NCBI GenBank assembly: GCA_900637135.1
Contig: LR134353.1
Coordinates: forward strand, 4,216,001-4,280,000
DNA length: 64,000 bases
Source of the DNA: Mycolicibacterium flavescens
Lineage (GTDB): Bacteria; Actinomycetota; Actinomycetes; Mycobacteriales; Mycobacteriaceae
Direction of reading: 5' to 3'
The first letter of the stretch is position 1. The number at the start of each line of letters is the position of its first letter. Shown here piece by piece: positions 33,978 through 43,662 of this stretch. The notes under the pieces are model-generated. The model was not told the DNA's origin and made no database searches. It worked only from the letters and a program-made list of their open reading frames with translations. The position numbers were made by a program, and so were the translations under genes.

Positions 33978-34829
33978 TCAGTGCTTCATCGCGCCGCGGT
34001 CGACGGCGATCTGGCTGCCGGAAAGCGTCTTCGATCCGTCACCGGCGAGCCACGCGACGACGTCGGCCACTTCCTCGGGTTCCATGAAGCCCTGAAGACC
34101 CTTGTTCTCCTCGTCGAGCGGGTTGTACGGCATCGGCGCGAAGCTGTGCAGATAGCTCGGATGCTTGGCGAAGATAGCCATCATCGCATCCTTCTCGACC
34201 ATCGGCGTCTCGATGGAGTACGGATGGATCGAGTTCACCCGGATTCCGAACTCGCCGGCCTCGATCGCCAACGAGTTGGTGAGCGCGGTCAGACCGTGCT
34301 TGGACGCCGCGTAATGCGCGTTGCCCGGGGTCGCCTTCAGCCCGGCCGACGAACTAACGATGATGACCGATCCGCCGTTACCCGCCGCGATCATCGCGGG
34401 CAGCGCCGCCCGGATGGTGCGCCACGTCCCGTTCAGATTGACGTCGATGACGGTGTCCCACTGCTCTTCCGACATCTCCCAGATGCGGCCCCAGCTGAGC
34501 ACACCCGCGTTGGCGACCAGGATGTCGAGCCTGCCGAACTGTTCGAGGCCGTCGGCCACGACCTGCTGCAGCGCGGCCAGGTCTCGAATGTCGACCTCGC
34601 GGGCGAGCACTTTGCGGCCCGTCGCCTCCACCGCGCGCACCGTCTCGGCCAGTTCTTCGGAGGTCCCCATCGGGTAGGTGATGGACTCCGATATCGGGGC
34701 GCAGATGTCGATCGCGATGATGTCGGCGCCTTCGCTGGCCAGACGGACCGCGTGCGCCCGGCCCTGGCCGCGTGCGGCCCCGGTGATGAAGGCCACGCGG
34801 CCTTCCAGTGGTCGGTTGATCGCCGTCAC
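33978..34829 (-). CDS. Mycofactocin-coupled SDR-family oxidoreductase
   Basis: 283 residues. NAD-binding ITGAARGQGRAHAVRLA, then the extended loop IAIDICAPISESITYPMGT typical of the mycofactocin-dependent SDR group whose NAD is non-exchangeable; NAG (VANAGVL), catalytic Ser and YAASK follow. It is the likely counterpart of Rv0687. It oxidises an alcohol or carbonyl substrate and hands electrons to mycofactocin; substrate unknown. Start chosen at the GTG at 34829 with CTGGAAGGAG upstream; the longer frame from 34901 would read through a 60-bp repeat. Confidence 0.93.
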   Translation of the reverse strand: MTAINRPLEGRVAFITGAARGQGRAHAVRLASEGADIIAIDICAPISESITYPMGTSEELAETVRAVEATGRKVLAREVDIRDLAALQQVVADGLEQFGRLDILVANAGVLSWGRIWEMSEEQWDTVIDVNLNGTWRTIRAALPAMIAAGNGGSVIIVSSSAGLKATPGNAHYAASKHGLTALTNSLAIEAGEFGIRVNSIHPYSIETPMVEKDAMMAIFAKHPSYLHSFAPMPYNPLDEENKGLQGFMEPEEVADVVAWLAGDGSKTLSGSQIAVDRGAMKH

Positions 34830-34855
34830 CGCTGCTCCTTCCAGGACCCGCCCAT

Positions 34856-34915
34856 GCGAGCGACCGTGTCTGTACGCGACACGCCGCCCCGGCGCGGACA
34901 TTTGCGGTCGCTCGC
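34856..34915. repeat. 60-bp cloverleaf-like interspersed repeat (copy A)
   Basis: Outer arms GCGAGCGACCG and CGGTCGCTCGC (11 bp, perfect) enclose two internal hairpins, TGTC-N7-GACA and CCGC-N6-GCGG. Copy B at 45672 has the same length and layout, with different loop sequences but conserved pairing. It lies upstream of the SDR gene, outside its reading frame. Confidence 0.85.
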
Positions 34916-34992
34916 CGGAGGTGAGAGCCCTCCGACAGGCTAACAGCCGAACTGAAACGTGTTCTAGAAGCCCGCGTGACTTCGGGCCGAGG

Positions 34993-35829
34993 CTAGAGGT
35001 CGGCGATTATCTGCTGGCGCTTCGCCGAATACTCGTCCTCGGAGACCGACCCCATCGCGCGCAGTGTCTCGAGTTCCTGCAAGCGCTGCGCGGTCGACGG
35101 TTGAGGGGGCGCGATGGAGGCCGCCGCTGACGGTGCGGCGGCAGGCGGCGGCGCAGCGGCGGCTGGCGTCTGGTGAGCGGCAGCCCGACGCACTACCTCT
35201 TGAACCTGTTGGCGCGCAGCGGGATTCGATCGCAGATCGATCATGTTATTGAGACCGATGTTGTTGGCCTTGAGAATTTGCAGAATCTCCATCAGCGGCT
35301 CGGCTTGACCGGTCAGGTCGTATGTCCGGTTGTCCTCGGCGATGGTGAAAGTGGCGGGCATCATCCCACTGACCAAGCCGCTTCGCTCCCAATCGATCTG
35401 ATACTCGCTCGTCATCGGGTCGACCAGCGCGACCAGTTTCCGGTTGGTGATCATCGGCAGCCTCGCGATCGAGGCGATCACCCGATCCTGGCTGGCGAAC
35501 GGCACGATGCCGGGCCCGGCGATCTGTAGGTCCAGCTTCACCAACGGTTGTTCGTTGATCCGCGTTCCGGTTTCGTGAATACCGGTGACTTGGGCGAGCG
35601 CCAGCACTCCCGTCTGCTCGAGTTCGGCGGTCCTGGCGGCCGATCGGGCTCCCCCGGCGGTGATCGCCAGTGCTATCAGCACGTCGGCGGCGGTGATCAG
35701 CAAGCCCGTCCAGAACATCCACTTCAGCATCGGGTCGCTGCCCGTGGCGAAGTAGATCACCAGGAAGATCGGCCCGACGATCCCGCACAGCAGCACGAAG
35801 GCTTGGACCTTGATGTAACGCCACAACAT
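34993..35829 (-). CDS. Membrane protein with C-terminal SHOCT domain
   Basis: 278 residues. Two membrane helices lie in residues 8-60. A beta-rich region of about 130 residues follows, then a Pro/Ala linker (APPPAAAPSAAASIAPP) and a C-terminal SHOCT motif (RLQELETLRAMGSVSEDEYSAKRQQI). SHOCT is an oligomerisation or nucleic-acid/peptide-binding motif often tethered to membranes. It occupies the Rv0686 position. Function unknown. Confidence 0.85.
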   Translation of the reverse strand: MLWRYIKVQAFVLLCGIVGPIFLVIYFATGSDPMLKWMFWTGLLITAADVLIALAITAGGARSAARTAELEQTGVLALAQVTGIHETGTRINEQPLVKLDLQIAGPGIVPFASQDRVIASIARLPMITNRKLVALVDPMTSEYQIDWERSGLVSGMMPATFTIAEDNRTYDLTGQAEPLMEILQILKANNIGLNNMIDLRSNPAARQQVQEVVRRAAAHQTPAAAAPPPAAAPSAAASIAPPQPSTAQRLQELETLRAMGSVSEDEYSAKRQQIIADL

Positions 35830-35909
35830 CGCCTGTCACGCTCCCGTCGTCCGCGGCCTGCGTGTCAGATTAACGCCAATCGACCGCTTGGGAGCCGTAT
35901 CGTCGGGCG

Positions 35910-37319
35910 ATGCCGTCGGGAACAGACACCCGGTCGCGGTGGACCCTGGCGGCCGTCGCTATGGCACTGTTCTGTGTACAGATCGACTACTTCGCGATGA
36001 ATCTCGCCCTTCCCCGGATGGCCGACGAGTTCGGCACCAGCACATCGGACCTGCAGTGGATCATCAGCGTGTACATGCTCGCTCTGGGCGCCTTCATGGT
36101 GCCCGCGGGCCGTATCGGCGACATCTTCGGCCGACGAAGGGCGCTGCTGACGGGCGTCGCGTTGTTCGGGGCGGCTTCGGTGGCCTGTGCGCTGGCGCCG
36201 TCTGTGGGCGTGCTGATTGCCTTCCGGGTGGCGCAAGGGATCGGCGCAGCCTTGATCTTCCCTGTGTCCGTCAGCGTGCTGACCAACGCCTACCAGAGCG
36301 GCAAGGCCAGCCACGCGATCGGATTGACCTATGGCATTGCGGCTTTGGGGAACGCGGCAGGCCCGCTCATCGGCGGGCTGTTCACCGCTACCATCGGCTG
36401 GCGGTGGATCTTCTGGCTCAACCTGCCTCTGACCCTGGTGTCGCTCGCGATCGGGGCCCGTGTCGTCACCGAGTCTTTCGATGAGTCGGCGCCACGGCGC
36501 ATCGACGTGGCCGGACTGGCGCTCATCAGCACGGGAATCGGATTGTTCACCTTGACCTTTGATCGCGCGCCCGGCTGGGGGTGGCTGTCGGTGACGACGC
36601 TGATCGCGTTCTCCGGTTCACTGCTTGCGCTGGCCGCCTTCGTCGTCGTCGAGAACAGAGTCCGGTGGCCGCTGGTCGATCTGTCGCTGGTCCGCAACGC
36701 GAGATTCACGATTCTGGTGACGGCCGGCGCGGTCGCCAACATCGCGTACGCGGTGACCATCTTCTTGTCCACGGTGTCCCTGCAGGACGTTCGTGGACTG
36801 GACCCGTTGACCGCCGGGCTGGCTTTCCTCGGCCCGTCGGTGGGAGCGGCCATCGGCGGTGTGCTCGCGGGCAGGCTCGCCACCCGTCGCGCACCGGCAT
36901 TGGTGATGGGTGCGACGACGGTCGTCGCCGCCCTGAGCCTCTGCGCACTCGCCGGATCCCGCGGGTGGGCGCTCTATCTGCTCGCGCTCAGCGCGTGCGG
37001 TCTGACTCTCGGACTTGTCTATGCGTTCACGACGGTCGCGACGCAGGCGGTGGTGCGGCCCGAACGGGCCGGAGAGGCGGCCGGGGTCACGCTGACGGTA
37101 CTGGTATCGCTGGCCGGAGTCGGTGTCGCGGTGTCATCGACCGTACTGGAAGTGTTGCAGCACAACGGATTATCAGCTGCGCGTGCGATCGACTCCGTGC
37201 TTGCCGTGCTCGGTGTGCTACTTCTGGCCGCCGGCGCGGTTGTGCTGTGGACCGCCCGGCGCGCGGTTACTCGCTCGGCGCTGCCGCAGCCAGAGGCGTC
37301 GCCGCGGCCAGCGGGATGA
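35910..37319 (+). CDS. MFS transporter, DHA2-like
   Basis: 469 residues with 12-14 hydrophobic segments, motif A GRIGDIFGRRRALL and GIGAALIFPVSVSVLTNAY in helix 5, as in drug/proton antiporters. No regulator gene is directly adjacent and the ribosome-binding site is weak. The substrate is unknown. The final 53 bp overlap the convergent cutinase gene. Confidence 0.9.
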   Translation: MPSGTDTRSRWTLAAVAMALFCVQIDYFAMNLALPRMADEFGTSTSDLQWIISVYMLALGAFMVPAGRIGDIFGRRRALLTGVALFGAASVACALAPSVGVLIAFRVAQGIGAALIFPVSVSVLTNAYQSGKASHAIGLTYGIAALGNAAGPLIGGLFTATIGWRWIFWLNLPLTLVSLAIGARVVTESFDESAPRRIDVAGLALISTGIGLFTLTFDRAPGWGWLSVTTLIAFSGSLLALAAFVVVENRVRWPLVDLSLVRNARFTILVTAGAVANIAYAVTIFLSTVSLQDVRGLDPLTAGLAFLGPSVGAAIGGVLAGRLATRRAPALVMGATTVVAALSLCALAGSRGWALYLLALSACGLTLGLVYAFTTVATQAVVRPERAGEAAGVTLTVLVSLAGVGVAVSSTVLEVLQHNGLSAARAIDSVLAVLGVLLLAAGAVVLWTARRAVTRSALPQPEASPRPAG

Positions 37320-38139
37320 CCGGAAGGGCCTCGGGCGCATCAGGCGTGACGGGGCCCGGGCCGATGAGTTGATACAGCGGCTGAGTCCAGCGGTATCCAC
37401 CGGAAGACTTCGTATAGCTGGTGTGGATCAGCGTCGCGACCTTCGACACTTCTTCGGCCTCGGGGTCGTAGTCGCAGACCGCATCGCCGAGCTCACACAC
37501 GCTGATTGTGCGCGCGCCGATGGCTGGCGGAAGCGGCTTGGGTGCGTGAGCGAGAATCGGCCAGTCCTGCGCGACTCCCTTGCCGGCGCCGGGGACGCTG
37601 GTAACCGAGCCGATGTTGATGGTCGGGTCGGCGGGCAGGCGGTCACCGTCGGCGATCAGCAACGCGGCCACCACGTTCGGGTTCGTCCCGGCGGCGTGCA
37701 GATTGCGGTGCACCACCATCGCGCCCTGCGAATAGCCGGCGAGCACCACCTTCGACTCCGGGCAACGCTGGGTGAACGCCGTGTACTGCGACTCGAGAGC
37801 GGCCGCGCCGGTGTCGACGCTGCCCATGAAGCCGAGCCACTCCCCGACGCCGCCGTCGTCATCGGGCACCGCGATCGCGGGGTACGCGACGGCCTCGGCC
37901 GTCATCGTCCGCCCGTCGGCGGTCACCAGCTGCTGCACGTCGAGGTAGGACTGGTAGATGTCGTCGCCCATTCCGGCGTTCGAGCTCAGGTCGCCGTCAC
38001 GCTGTCCGGACCCCGCGGCGCCGAACCAGTGCACATCGGGGCAGCCGGGCGCGGCCTGAGCCGAAGCCGTGGAAAGCCCCGCGAATGCGGCGCCCGCGAT
38101 CGCGGCGGCGCTGGCGAGCGTGGTGAGACGACCGAACAT
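37267..38139 (-). CDS. Secreted cutinase-family esterase/lipase (Culp type)
   Basis: 290 residues. Signal peptide ends near AQAAPG (residue 31). It is an alpha/beta hydrolase with the cutinase nucleophile motif GYSQGAM (Ser137) and the C-terminal acid/base block CELGDAVCDYDPEAEEV...H239, with Cys215-Cys222 likely in a disulphide. It hydrolyses short to medium acyl esters or lipids outside the cell. The C-terminus is a Pro/Ala-rich tail. A 65-bp palindrome lies upstream. Confidence 0.92.
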   Translation of the reverse strand: MFGRLTTLASAAAIAGAAFAGLSTASAQAAPGCPDVHWFGAAGSGQRDGDLSSNAGMGDDIYQSYLDVQQLVTADGRTMTAEAVAYPAIAVPDDDGGVGEWLGFMGSVDTGAAALESQYTAFTQRCPESKVVLAGYSQGAMVVHRNLHAAGTNPNVVAALLIADGDRLPADPTINIGSVTSVPGAGKGVAQDWPILAHAPKPLPPAIGARTISVCELGDAVCDYDPEAEEVSKVATLIHTSYTKSSGGYRWTQPLYQLIGPGPVTPDAPEALPVIPLAAATPLAAAAPSE

Positions 38140-38218
38140 GAACCCTTACCCTTCTTCGCCCCGACCAGGGCATACGCGAAGTACATCGTCGCCGCGTCCG
38201 CGTGCGTTACTCCCCACA

Positions 38219-38283
38219 TTCGCGAGACGTACACAAGGGTCGCGATCGTCGAAGAATCGCAGCCCCCTTGTACGTCTCGCGAA
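38219..38283. repeat. 65-bp palindrome between cutinase and tuf genes
   Basis: Perfect 14-bp outer arms, TTCGCGAGACGTAC (38219-38232) and GTACGTCTCGCGAA (38270-38283). The stem continues inward with AAGGG/CCCTT and a further GCGAT/ATCGC pairing after a two-base bulge. No T-tract. It is separate from the tuf terminator and different in sequence from the 60-bp repeats. Confidence 0.8.
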
Positions 38284-38294
38284 GCACACACACG

Positions 38295-38329
38295 AAAGCG
38301 GCGCCCACCGGAAAGGTGAGCGCCGCTTT
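38295..38329 (-). terminator. Intrinsic terminator of the str operon
   Basis: A hairpin 16 bp past the tuf stop with 15-bp arms (AAAGCGGCGCCCACC / GGTGAGCGCCGCTTT, one mismatch) and a five-base loop. The U-tract is poor, as is common for mycobacterial terminators. Confidence 0.78.
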
Positions 38330-38344
38330 GCGACTGGCTTCAGA

Positions 38345-39535
<1,191 letters not shown>

Positions 39536-39617
39536 TGTGTGGTCCTCCTGGACTGTTAGTGCTTGTCTAAAGCAGTGTTGATCTTTGCAGTTGTTTCTCG
39601 CCGCGAACCAACCGGGG

Positions 39618-41723
39618 TTACTGCCCGGTCGCCTTCGCGATGATCTCCTTCGACACGGCCGCCGGAACTTCGGCGTACGAGTCGAACACCATGGAGTAGT
39701 TAGCCCGGCCCTGGGTCTTCGACCGAAGGTCGCCGACGTAGCCGAACATCTCCGACAGCGGTACCAGCGCCTTGACGACGCGGGCACCCGATCGCTCCTC
39801 CATGGCCTGGATCTGACCACGGCGGGAGTTCAGGTCACCGATCACTTCACCCATGTAGTCCTCGGGTGTGGTCACTTCGACCGCCATGATCGGCTCGAGG
39901 ATCACCGGCTGCGCAGCCTGTGCCGCTTTCTTCAGCACCTGCGAACCTGCGACCTTGAAGGCCATTTCCGATGAGTCCACCTCGTGGTAGGCGCCGTCGA
40001 GCAGCGTGACCTTGAGGTTGACCAGCGGGTAGCCGGCCAGCACGCCGTACTGCATGGCGTCCTGGGCGCCGGCGTCGACCGACGGGATGTACTCGCGAGG
40101 GATACGGCCGCCGGTGACCTTGTTCTCGAACTCGTAGGTCGCCCCGTCCTCGCCGGTGAACGGCTCGAGGTCGATGATGACCTTGGCGAACTGGCCCGAA
40201 CCACCCGTCTGCTTCTTGTGGGTGAACTCGACCTTCTCGACCTTGCGCTTGATGGTCTCGCGGTAGGCCACCTGCGGCTTACCGACGTTGGCCTCGACCT
40301 TGAACTCACGCTTCATCCGGTCGACGAGGATGTCGAGGTGAAGCTCGCCCATCCCGCCGATCACGGTCTGGCCGGTCTCCTGGTCCAGGTGGACCTTGAA
40401 CGTCGGGTCCTCTTCGGCCAGCTTCTGGATCGCCGTACCGAGCTTCTCCTGGTCGCTCTTGGTCTTGGGCTCGATGGCCACCTCGATGACCGGGTCCGGG
40501 AACGTCATCGACTCGAGCACGATCTGCTCGTTGGCGTCCGACAGCGTGTCACCGGTGGTGGTGTCCTTGAGACCGATCACCGCGTAGATGTGCCCCGCGG
40601 ACGCCCGTTCAACAGGGTTCTCCTTGTTGGCGTGCATCTGGAACAGCTTGCCCAGCCGCTCCTTCTTGCCCTTGGTGGAGTTGATGACCTGCGAACCGGA
40701 CTCGACGGTGCCGGAGTAGACGCGAACGTAGGTCAACTTGCCGAAGAACGGGTGCACCGCGATCTTGAACGCGAGCGCGGAGAACGGCTCGTCGGTCGAC
40801 GGCTTGCGGCTGATGGCCTCGTCCTCTTTACCGGGCACGTGACCCTGCACGGACTCGACGTCCAGGGGCGACGGCAGGTAGTCGATGACCGCGTCGAGCA
40901 TGGGCTGCACGCCCTTGTTCTTGAACGCGCTGCCGCACAGCACCGGGTACAGCTCCGAGTTGACGGTCAGCTTGCGGATCGCGGCCTTGATCTCGTCGAC
41001 CGAGATCTCCTCGCCGCCGACGTACTTGTCCAGCAGGTCCTCGTCGGTCTCGGCGACGGCCTCGAGCAGCTTGGTGCGGTACTCCTCGGCCTTCTCGGCC
41101 AAGTCGGCGGGGATGTCCTCGACCTCGTACTTCTCCCCGAGGGCGGTCTCGCCGCGCCACACCTTGGCGCGCATCTCGACCAGGTCGACCACGCCGATGA
41201 AGTCGTTCTCCGCGCCGATCGGCAGCTGAATCACCAGCGGCGTGGCGCCGAGGCGCTCCTCGATGGTGCGCACGGTGAAGTAGAAGTCCGCGCCCAGCTT
41301 GTCCATCTTGTTGACGAAGCAGATGCGCGGCACGTCGTACTTGTCGGCCTGGCGCCACACCTGCTCGGACTGCGGCTCCACGCCCTCTTTACCGTCGAAC
41401 ACCGCGACGGCGCCGTCGAGCACACGCAGGCTGCGCTCCACCTCGACGGTGAAGTCAACGTGGCCCGGGGTGTCGATGATGTTGATCTGGTTGTCATTCC
41501 AGAAACAGGTGACAGCCGCGGAGGTGATGGTGATACCGCGCTCCTGCTCCTGCTCCATCCAGTCGGTGGTCGAAGCGCCGTCGTGCGTCTCACCGATCTT
41601 GTAGTTGACACCGGTGTAGTACAGGATGCGTTCGGTCGTCGTGGTCTTACCGGCATCGATGTGCGCCATGATGCCGATGTTGCGGACCTTGTTCAGGTCG
41701 GTAAGCACGTCCTTCTGTGCCAC
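39618..41723 (-). CDS. fusA: Elongation factor G
   Basis: 701 residues from a GTG (VAQKDVLTDLNKVRNIGI), the same length as M. tuberculosis FusA1. G1 AHIDAGKTTTTERI, switch II DTPGHVDFTVEVERSL, NKMDKLGADF, then domains II-V. It catalyses translocation and, with RRF, ribosome recycling. It is third in the rpsL-rpsG-fusA-tuf order. Confidence 0.98.
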   Translation of the reverse strand: MAQKDVLTDLNKVRNIGIMAHIDAGKTTTTERILYYTGVNYKIGETHDGASTTDWMEQEQERGITITSAAVTCFWNDNQINIIDTPGHVDFTVEVERSLRVLDGAVAVFDGKEGVEPQSEQVWRQADKYDVPRICFVNKMDKLGADFYFTVRTIEERLGATPLVIQLPIGAENDFIGVVDLVEMRAKVWRGETALGEKYEVEDIPADLAEKAEEYRTKLLEAVAETDEDLLDKYVGGEEISVDEIKAAIRKLTVNSELYPVLCGSAFKNKGVQPMLDAVIDYLPSPLDVESVQGHVPGKEDEAISRKPSTDEPFSALAFKIAVHPFFGKLTYVRVYSGTVESGSQVINSTKGKKERLGKLFQMHANKENPVERASAGHIYAVIGLKDTTTGDTLSDANEQIVLESMTFPDPVIEVAIEPKTKSDQEKLGTAIQKLAEEDPTFKVHLDQETGQTVIGGMGELHLDILVDRMKREFKVEANVGKPQVAYRETIKRKVEKVEFTHKKQTGGSGQFAKVIIDLEPFTGEDGATYEFENKVTGGRIPREYIPSVDAGAQDAMQYGVLAGYPLVNLKVTLLDGAYHEVDSSEMAFKVAGSQVLKKAAQAAQPVILEPIMAVEVTTPEDYMGEVIGDLNSRRGQIQAMEERSGARVVKALVPLSEMFGYVGDLRSKTQGRANYSMVFDSYAEVPAAVSKEIIAKATGQ

Positions 41724-41818
41724 AGAAGTCTTCTCTTTCGCTTGGTAGTTGCTGTTGTCATTTCGCCCCGGCGACACCGCTCTGTGCCATGTCGCGCCCG
41801 CGACTCCGGGGCGTCACA

Positions 41819-42289
41819 TCACCAGCGGTAGTGCGCGAACGCGCGGTTTGCCTCGGCCATCTTGTGGGTGTCCTCACGCCGCTTGACGGCGGCACCCAGA
41901 CCATTGCTGGCGTCGAGGATCTCGTTCGCCAGACGCTCGATCATCGTCTTCTCGCGACGGGCCTTGGAGAAGCTGACCAGCCAACGAAGTGCCAGCGTGA
42001 CCGAGCGATCCGGACGCACCTCCACGGGAACCTGGTAGGTGGCGCCGCCGACGCGACGGCTGCGAACCTCGAGTGCCGGCTTGACGTTGTCCAGAGCGCG
42101 CTTGAGGGTGACCACCGGATCGGTGCCGGTCTTGTCGCGGGCCTGTTCGAGCGCACCATAAACAATGCGCTCGGCCAACGATTTCTTCCCGTCCATCAGA
42201 ACCTTGTTGACCAGCTGAGTCACCAGCTGCGACCCGTACACCGGGTCGTTGACCAACGGACGCTTGGGCGCCGGTCCCTTGCGCGGCAT
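41819..42289 (-). CDS. rpsG: 30S ribosomal protein S7
   Basis: 156 residues, MPRKGPAPKRPLVNDPVYGS onward, ending AEANRAFAHYRW. It nucleates the 30S head and contacts E-site tRNA. The start codon overlaps the rpsL stop by one base. The fusA start lies 95 bp further on. Confidence 0.98.
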   Translation of the reverse strand: MPRKGPAPKRPLVNDPVYGSQLVTQLVNKVLMDGKKSLAERIVYGALEQARDKTGTDPVVTLKRALDNVKPALEVRSRRVGGATYQVPVEVRPDRSVTLALRWLVSFSKARREKTMIERLANEILDASNGLGAAVKRREDTHKMAEANRAFAHYRW

Positions 42290-42663
42290 CAGCTCTTCTC
42301 CTTCTTGGCGCCGTAGCGGCTGCGCGCCTGCTTGCGGTTCTTCACGCCCTGGGTGTCCAGAGAGCCGCGAATGATCTTGTAGCGCACGCCGGGCAGGTCC
42401 TTCACACGGCCGCCGCGCACCAACACCATCGAGTGCTCCTGCAGGTTGTGGCCCTCGCCCGGGATGTAGGCGGTGACCTCGACCGCGCTGGTCAGCTTGA
42501 CGCGCGCGACCTTCCGAAGCGCCGAGTTCGGCTTCTTCGGGGTGGTCGTGTACACGCGGGTGCACACTCCGCGGCGCTGCGGGCTGCCCTTGAGGGCCGC
42601 AGTCTTCGCCTTGGCGGGCTTGTCGTGGCGACCCTTGCGGACCAGCTGCTGGATGGTTGGCAT
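42289..42663 (-). CDS. rpsL: 30S ribosomal protein S12
   Basis: 124 residues. It is a decoding-centre protein. The streptomycin-resistance positions Lys43 (in TTPKKPNS) and Lys88 (in GGRVKDLPGV) are wild type. First gene of the str operon, with a leader of about 235 nt. Confidence 0.98.
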   Translation of the reverse strand: MPTIQQLVRKGRHDKPAKAKTAALKGSPQRRGVCTRVYTTTPKKPNSALRKVARVKLTSAVEVTAYIPGEGHNLQEHSMVLVRGGRVKDLPGVRYKIIRGSLDTQGVKNRKQARSRYGAKKEKS

Positions 42664-42904
42664 CTACCGGCTTTCTGTGTTGCTGCTTCTTAAGTTCTGG
42701 TCAAGTCTGTGTACTGCGCTTTTGCCCCGGGCACGTACCCCGCGACCGGGTGTGTCGCACGCGCCCGTCCGAAGCAATTCGAAGGCATTGCCTCAATTCT
42801 CGGAGCATGGCGACATGCGAATTGGCCCGGCGTGCAGGCGCGCTTAGCAGGTCCTTTTCGTACACGGCCCCGCGAAGCGCCTTATCTGCCAGGCACGATC
42901 GTCC
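42664..42904 (-). other. 5' leader of the str operon (no gene)
   Basis: No credible ORF in the roughly 235 nt between the predicted start site and rpsL. It holds the second copy of the 21-nt element (42738-42758). A TTGACC (complement of 42700-42705) near the 3' end might be a second -35 box, but no convincing -10 follows. The remaining bases up to 42997 hold the promoter and nothing else recognised. Confidence 0.5.
42738..42758 (-). promoter_or_regulatory. Leader element shared with rpsJ (copy 2)
   Basis: On the plus strand the element reads CCCGCGACCGGGTGTGTCGC, preceded by C; it matches the S10-leader copy at 19 of 21 positions. The two differences fall in the loop of a possible CCCG/CGGG hairpin. 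It lies about 75-95 nt upstream of rpsL, on the transcribed leader. Confidence 0.65.
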
Positions 42905-42933
42905 ACAATACCAGGACAGGGGCAGCGCTCCAA
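42905..42933 (-). promoter_or_regulatory. Sigma-A-type promoter of the str operon
   Basis: On the minus strand TTGGAG (complement of 42928-42933), 17 bp, TATTGT (complement of 42905-42910). The same -35 box and spacer as the S10 promoter. Start site expected near 42898. Confidence 0.75.
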
Positions 42934-42997
42934 ACCCGTCGATTGTGCCCTAACCGCAGGTCAGATGACATTCTCCGGATGCCTGTGGCGTATGTGG

Positions 42998-43585
42998 CTA
43001 ACGACGCTCCATCCCGGAGGCCAATCGCATCACCATATCGCTGTACACCGCGTCGGTGTCGATACCGTCCATCGCCCCGGTCATCTCCAGCAGGACGAAA
43101 CCGTGCATCGCCGACCAGAATTCCAATGCCGCATAGAACGCGTTCTCACCCTCGAGACCGTAGGAGGCCAGGACCGCGATGACGGGTGCGGCGGCCGCCC
43201 GGGTGGCTTCGGTGAACTCCGGGTCGTCGCCACCGAGCGGCATCCTGGTGAAGGCCGAATACCGTCCCGGATGGTGATGTGCATAGCTGCGGTAAGCACT
43301 GGCCATCGCGGTCACCGCATCGTCGCGGGTGCGGCCCTCCGCGACGTTGGTGAGCATGCCGATGAGGTCGCCGACGACGCGCATCCGCACTGTTCTGCGC
43401 AGGTCCTCGAGGCTGTTGACATGGTTGTAGAGCGATGGGCCCTTGGTGCCGAGCTGGGTGGCGAGCGCGTTGATGGTCAGCGCATCCCAGCCTTCGCGAT
43501 CCAGGAAGGTCAGCGCGGCGTTGACGATCGTCTCGCGACTGAGCCGGGGGGCTTTCCTGGTGGACGTGCTCGGGGGCTGTGCCAT
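42998..43585 (-). CDS. TetR-family transcriptional regulator
   Basis: 195 residues, matching Rv0681 in length and position upstream of rpsL. Helix-turn-helix INALATQLGTKGPSLYNHVNSLEDL; the C-terminal domain (ALEFWSAMHGFVLLEM) is the WHG type. Start at MAQPPSTSTRKAPRL; the much longer open frame upstream has no homology and crosses an inverted repeat. Target genes unknown; probably autoregulated through the palindrome at 43637. Confidence 0.92.
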   Translation of the reverse strand: MAQPPSTSTRKAPRLSRETIVNAALTFLDREGWDALTINALATQLGTKGPSLYNHVNSLEDLRRTVRMRVVGDLIGMLTNVAEGRTRDDAVTAMASAYRSYAHHHPGRYSAFTRMPLGGDDPEFTEATRAAAAPVIAVLASYGLEGENAFYAALEFWSAMHGFVLLEMTGAMDGIDTDAVYSDMVMRLASGMERR

Positions 43586-43636
43586 GCGCGCTTCGCCCCC
43601 TGCCGTCTCAATCTGTCCAAGTTGATACCCGGAGAA

Positions 43637-43653
43637 AACTAACACCTCTAGTT
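43637..43653. promoter_or_regulatory. Candidate TetR operator AACTA-N7-TAGTT
   Basis: A short inverted repeat 50 bp upstream of the TetR gene, in the 77-bp gap after the adjacent lipoprotein gene. It has the size and symmetry expected of an autoregulatory TetR site; not tested. Confidence 0.5.
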
Positions 43654-43662
43654 CCCTCGCAG

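Noticed and set aside
34830..34901. N-terminal extension of the SDR from an ATG at 34901
   Set aside because: It would translate through the 60-bp repeat; the GTG at 34829 has a strong ribosome-binding site and the family-typical N-terminus.
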